From Pantoea phytobeneficialis (lineage in GTDB: Bacteria; Pseudomonadota; Gammaproteobacteria; Enterobacterales; Enterobacteriaceae), in assembly GCF_009728735.1 (NCBI RefSeq), contig NZ_CP024636.1:2450757-2491086 (forward strand): a stretch of 40,330 nt of DNA, written 5' to 3'. Below the pieces are notes generated by a model. The model was given only the letters and a program-made list of their open reading frames with translations. It did no database searches and was not told where the DNA came from. Positions 36,557 through 40,330 of this stretch are shown here, piece by piece. The first letter of the stretch is position 1; each line of letters begins with the position of its first letter. The translations under genes were made by a program, and so were the position numbers.

Positions 36557-37138
36557 ATGGCGGCACTGATTTATCTGCACGGATTCAACAGTTCACCGCT
36601 CTCAGCAAAAGCCACGCAGCTACAGCATTGGATGCAGCAACACCATCCGGCGGTTGAGGTGATTGTGCCGCAACTGCCACCGTTCCCGGCAGATGCCGCC
36701 CTGATGCTCGAAGATATGGTTTTACAGCACTCGGGTGAGACGCTGGGTCTGGTCGGATCTTCGCTTGGCGGTTATCTCGCCACCTGGTTATCACAATGTT
36801 TTATGCTGCCAGCGGTGGTGGTCAATCCCGCCGTTCGGCCCTTTGAACTGCTGGTGGATTATCTCGGTGAGAACCGGAATCCCTACACCGGTCAGCAATA
36901 TGTGTTAGAGTCACGCCACATTTACGATCTGAAAGTAATGCAGATTGACCCTCTGGAAGCGCCCGATCTAATCTGGCTGCTGCAACAGACCGGCGATGAA
37001 GTGCTCGACTACCGTCAGGCGCTGGATTATTACAGCGCGTGCCGTCAGACGGTCGAAGAGGGCGGCAATCATGCTTTTATCGGATTCGAACGCCATTTTG
37101 CGCAGATTGTTGATTTTCTTGGGCTAAACCACCCTTGA
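36557..37138 (+). CDS. yqiA: esterase YqiA (UPF0227, alpha/beta hydrolase)
   Basis: 193 residues. Alpha/beta hydrolase with the oxyanion LHGFNSSP near residue 8, nucleophile S69 in GSSLGG, an Asp in GDEVLDY and His in GGNHAF. E. coli YqiA cleaves short acyl esters such as palmitoyl-CoA and pNP-butyrate; its true substrate is unknown. Linked with cpdA and parE. Confidence 0.92.
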   Translation: MAALIYLHGFNSSPLSAKATQLQHWMQQHHPAVEVIVPQLPPFPADAALMLEDMVLQHSGETLGLVGSSLGGYLATWLSQCFMLPAVVVNPAVRPFELLVDYLGENRNPYTGQQYVLESRHIYDLKVMQIDPLEAPDLIWLLQQTGDEVLDYRQALDYYSACRQTVEEGGNHAFIGFERHFAQIVDFLGLNHP

Positions 37139-37149
37139 GAACTGCGTAG

Positions 37150-39081
<1,932 letters not shown>

Positions 39082-39088
39082 GAAATCA

Positions 39089-39110
39089 GGGCGCTGCGGC
39101 GCCCTTTTTT
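39089..39110 (+). terminator. parE terminator
   Basis: GGGCGC-TGCG-GCGCCC followed by TTTTTT, 8 nt after the parE stop. Confidence 0.92.
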
Positions 39111-39137
39111 ATCGGCAACGCTGAAAGGAAGTAACGT

Positions 39138-40037
39138 GTGAAGATCACGCTGGAAGAACTACGCGCCTGGGTTACGGTGGTGGATACCGGGTCAATTACC
39201 AGCGCCGCTGAGCAACTGCAACAGACCAGTTCCGGTATCAGCCGTGCACTGAGTCGTCTTGAGAGCAAGCTCGAAACCACGCTGCTGCATCGTACCACAC
39301 GTCGTCTGGCGTTAACGGAAGAGGGGCAAATCTTCCTCGAACATGCGCGCCAGATCCTCGCCTCCGTTGAGCTGGCGGAGGAACAAATCGCCCAACGACG
39401 TGATGTTCCCGCCGGGCGTTTACGCGTCAACGCGGCCGCTCCCTTTATGTTGCATGTGATTGTGCCGCTGGTGGACGCCTTTCGTCAGCGTTTCCCGCAG
39501 ATTCAGCTGGAACTGAATACCGACGATATCGTGATTGATCTGCTGGAGCAGCAAACCGATATCGCGATTCGTGTCGGCGAATTACGTGATTCCTCGCTGC
39601 GCGCGCGGGTACTGGGCAGCAGCGCGATCCGCCTGCTGGCCAGCCCGGCTTATCTGGCAAAACACGGCATGCCGGAGACGGTAGCCAGTCTGCACGATCA
39701 TCAACTGCTGGGGTTCAGCCAGTTGGAGGCGCACAATGTCTGGCCGGTGTGGCAGCAGGAAGGCGAATTTCTGCGCGTCAAACCCACGCTGTCGGCATCG
39801 AGCGGTGAAACCCTGCGTCAACTGGCGCTGGCCGGTCAGGGCATCGTGCGATTATCCGATTTTGTCAGTCGCGGCGACCGCGTCAGTGGCAGGCTGGTAC
39901 AGGTGTTGGAAGCGGAAACGCGTGAACTGCGGCTGCCGATTCACGCGGTGTACTACCGCAATCAGTCGCTGGCCTCACGGATTAGCTGTTTTCTGGATTT
40001 TTTGCGCGAACAAATCGAAGAGAAAGGCTTACTGTAG
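39138..40037 (+). CDS. LysR family transcriptional regulator
   Basis: 299 residues. Winged HTH at the N-terminus (LEELRAWVTVVDTGSITSAAEQLQQTSSGISRALSRLE, then HRTTRRLALTEEG) and a LysR substrate-binding domain from about 90 (GRLRVNAAAPFMLHVIVPLVDAFRQRFPQIQLEL), of the CrgA/DsdC-like group with ADIAIRVG-type sequence (TDIAIRVGEL). The start is GTG at 39138, about 9 nt after AAGGAA. No divergent partner lies beside it, so the target is not apparent; it is not part of the E. coli parE neighbourhood I know. Its stop lies 15 bp from the stop of a convergent transposase gene. Confidence 0.9.
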   Translation: MKITLEELRAWVTVVDTGSITSAAEQLQQTSSGISRALSRLESKLETTLLHRTTRRLALTEEGQIFLEHARQILASVELAEEQIAQRRDVPAGRLRVNAAAPFMLHVIVPLVDAFRQRFPQIQLELNTDDIVIDLLEQQTDIAIRVGELRDSSLRARVLGSSAIRLLASPAYLAKHGMPETVASLHDHQLLGFSQLEAHNVWPVWQQEGEFLRVKPTLSASSGETLRQLALAGQGIVRLSDFVSRGDRVSGRLVQVLEAETRELRLPIHAVYYRNQSLASRISCFLDFLREQIEEKGLL

Positions 40038-40065
40038 CTACCGTCTTGAACGTCAAGCGGTAGCT
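40036..40065. terminator. hairpin joining the LysR end and the IS110 transposase end
   Basis: AGCTACCG-t-CTTGA / ACG / TCAAG-CGGTAGCT: a 13-bp stem with one bulged base and a 3-nt loop. It covers both stop codons. It may terminate both genes or be part of the IS right end. Confidence 0.5.
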
Positions 40066-40330
40066 GCGTAATTTTCATCCCACTTCATCCGCGTTTTCAG
40101 CACCCCGAAGCACTGATGAACCAGCTTGCGCATCACCGCTCCAAGCGCGGCCTTGCTGGCTTTGCCCTTCGCGATTAGCCTCTGGTACAGCGCCTTCGCC
40201 GGGGCATTCCACCTGATCGCTACGATCGCCGCCATATACAGTTTCGCCCTTACGTCTGCCGGGCCTGTTTTTGACATCCGCGCACGCCCCCTGACTGAGC
40301 TCCCGGACGTTTTTTCCACCGGTACCACAC
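40053..40330 (-). mobile_element. IS110-family transposase, C-terminal part (cut by window edge)
   Basis: The minus-strand frame is open to the right edge; 91 residues are visible. GSSVRGRARMSKTGPADVRAKLYMAAIVAIRWN matches the Transposase_20 (IS116/IS110/IS902) C-terminal domain, where an RG.SR(I/M)SK.G...R..LYMAA pattern and the Ser are conserved. IS110 enzymes use a DEDD/RuvC-like domain plus this serine domain and, in current work, a bridge RNA. Only 15 bp lie between this stop and the LysR stop, so no room is left for a downstream bridge RNA; if one exists it should be upstream of the gene (to the right, not in the window). Confidence 0.85.

Overview
The window reads as chromosomal DNA of a gammaproteobacterium of the order Enterobacterales, most likely an Erwiniaceae member (Pantoea/Erwinia type). 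Core proteins such as RpoD, DnaG, TolC, ParE, UppP, GlnE and HldE are very close to their E. coli counterparts. From mug to parE the gene order is that of E. coli, but glgS and zupT are absent from where E. coli has them, and different accessory genes sit at both ends. The family-level guess comes from protein likeness and synteny, not from a marker gene search.

Layout. (1) 1-1557: the end of a type VI secretion cluster, with the C-terminus of a putative lipase-type effector and an ImpA_N/VasL protein. (2) 1676-8894: a defence block read on the minus strand: hsdR, hsdM, hsdS (type I restriction-modification, probably type IB/EcoAI-like), a PD-(D/E)XK nuclease-like gene linked to hsdS, and a tiny Cys-rich basic protein of unknown role. 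(3) 8972-10690: decayed island or prophage material, comprising a small two-helix membrane protein, a frameshifted unknown gene, a P2-type tail sheath remnant and an orphan ORF. It ends at the 3' end of tRNA-Ile2 (ileX). No integrase is left. (4) 10696-12991: ileX, an SDR oxidoreductase divergent from a TetR regulator with repeated operator-like sites, and mug overlapping the TetR gene by 4 nt. (5) 13039-17209, minus strand: the macromolecular-synthesis operon rpsU-dnaG-rpoD with its rpsU-dnaG attenuator hairpin. (6) 17490-39081: core housekeeping genes tsaD, plsY, folB, uppP, cca, ygiM, ygiF, glnE, hldE, ubiK, FMN riboswitch-ribB, ygiD, ygiC-ygiB, tolC, nudF-yqiB-cpdA-yqiA-parE. (7) 39138-40330: a LysR regulator and, 15 bp beyond its stop, the convergent 3' end of an IS110-family transposase gene cut by the window edge.

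How the genes fit together. The left 10.7 kb is an accessory island (antibacterial secretion plus restriction) next to a tRNA gene, which is the usual integration target. The rest is essential or near-essential information processing (primase, sigma-70, t6A synthesis, CCA addition, topoisomerase IV) and envelope functions (PlsY, UppP, HldE, TolC). Notable regulatory sequence includes a canonical FMN riboswitch before ribB, a perfect CRP-consensus palindrome plus three hairpins before uppP, a marbox-like site before tolC, a 14-bp palindrome inside the rpsU promoter spacer, a terminator between hsdR and hsdM, and a 75-bp hairpin repeat after hldE.

No CRISPR array was seen and nothing here can be claimed as a proven new system. 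The least explained items are the small CxCxxCG protein, the nuclease gene attached to the hsd operon, the frameshifted gene with its membrane partner, and the uppP leader.
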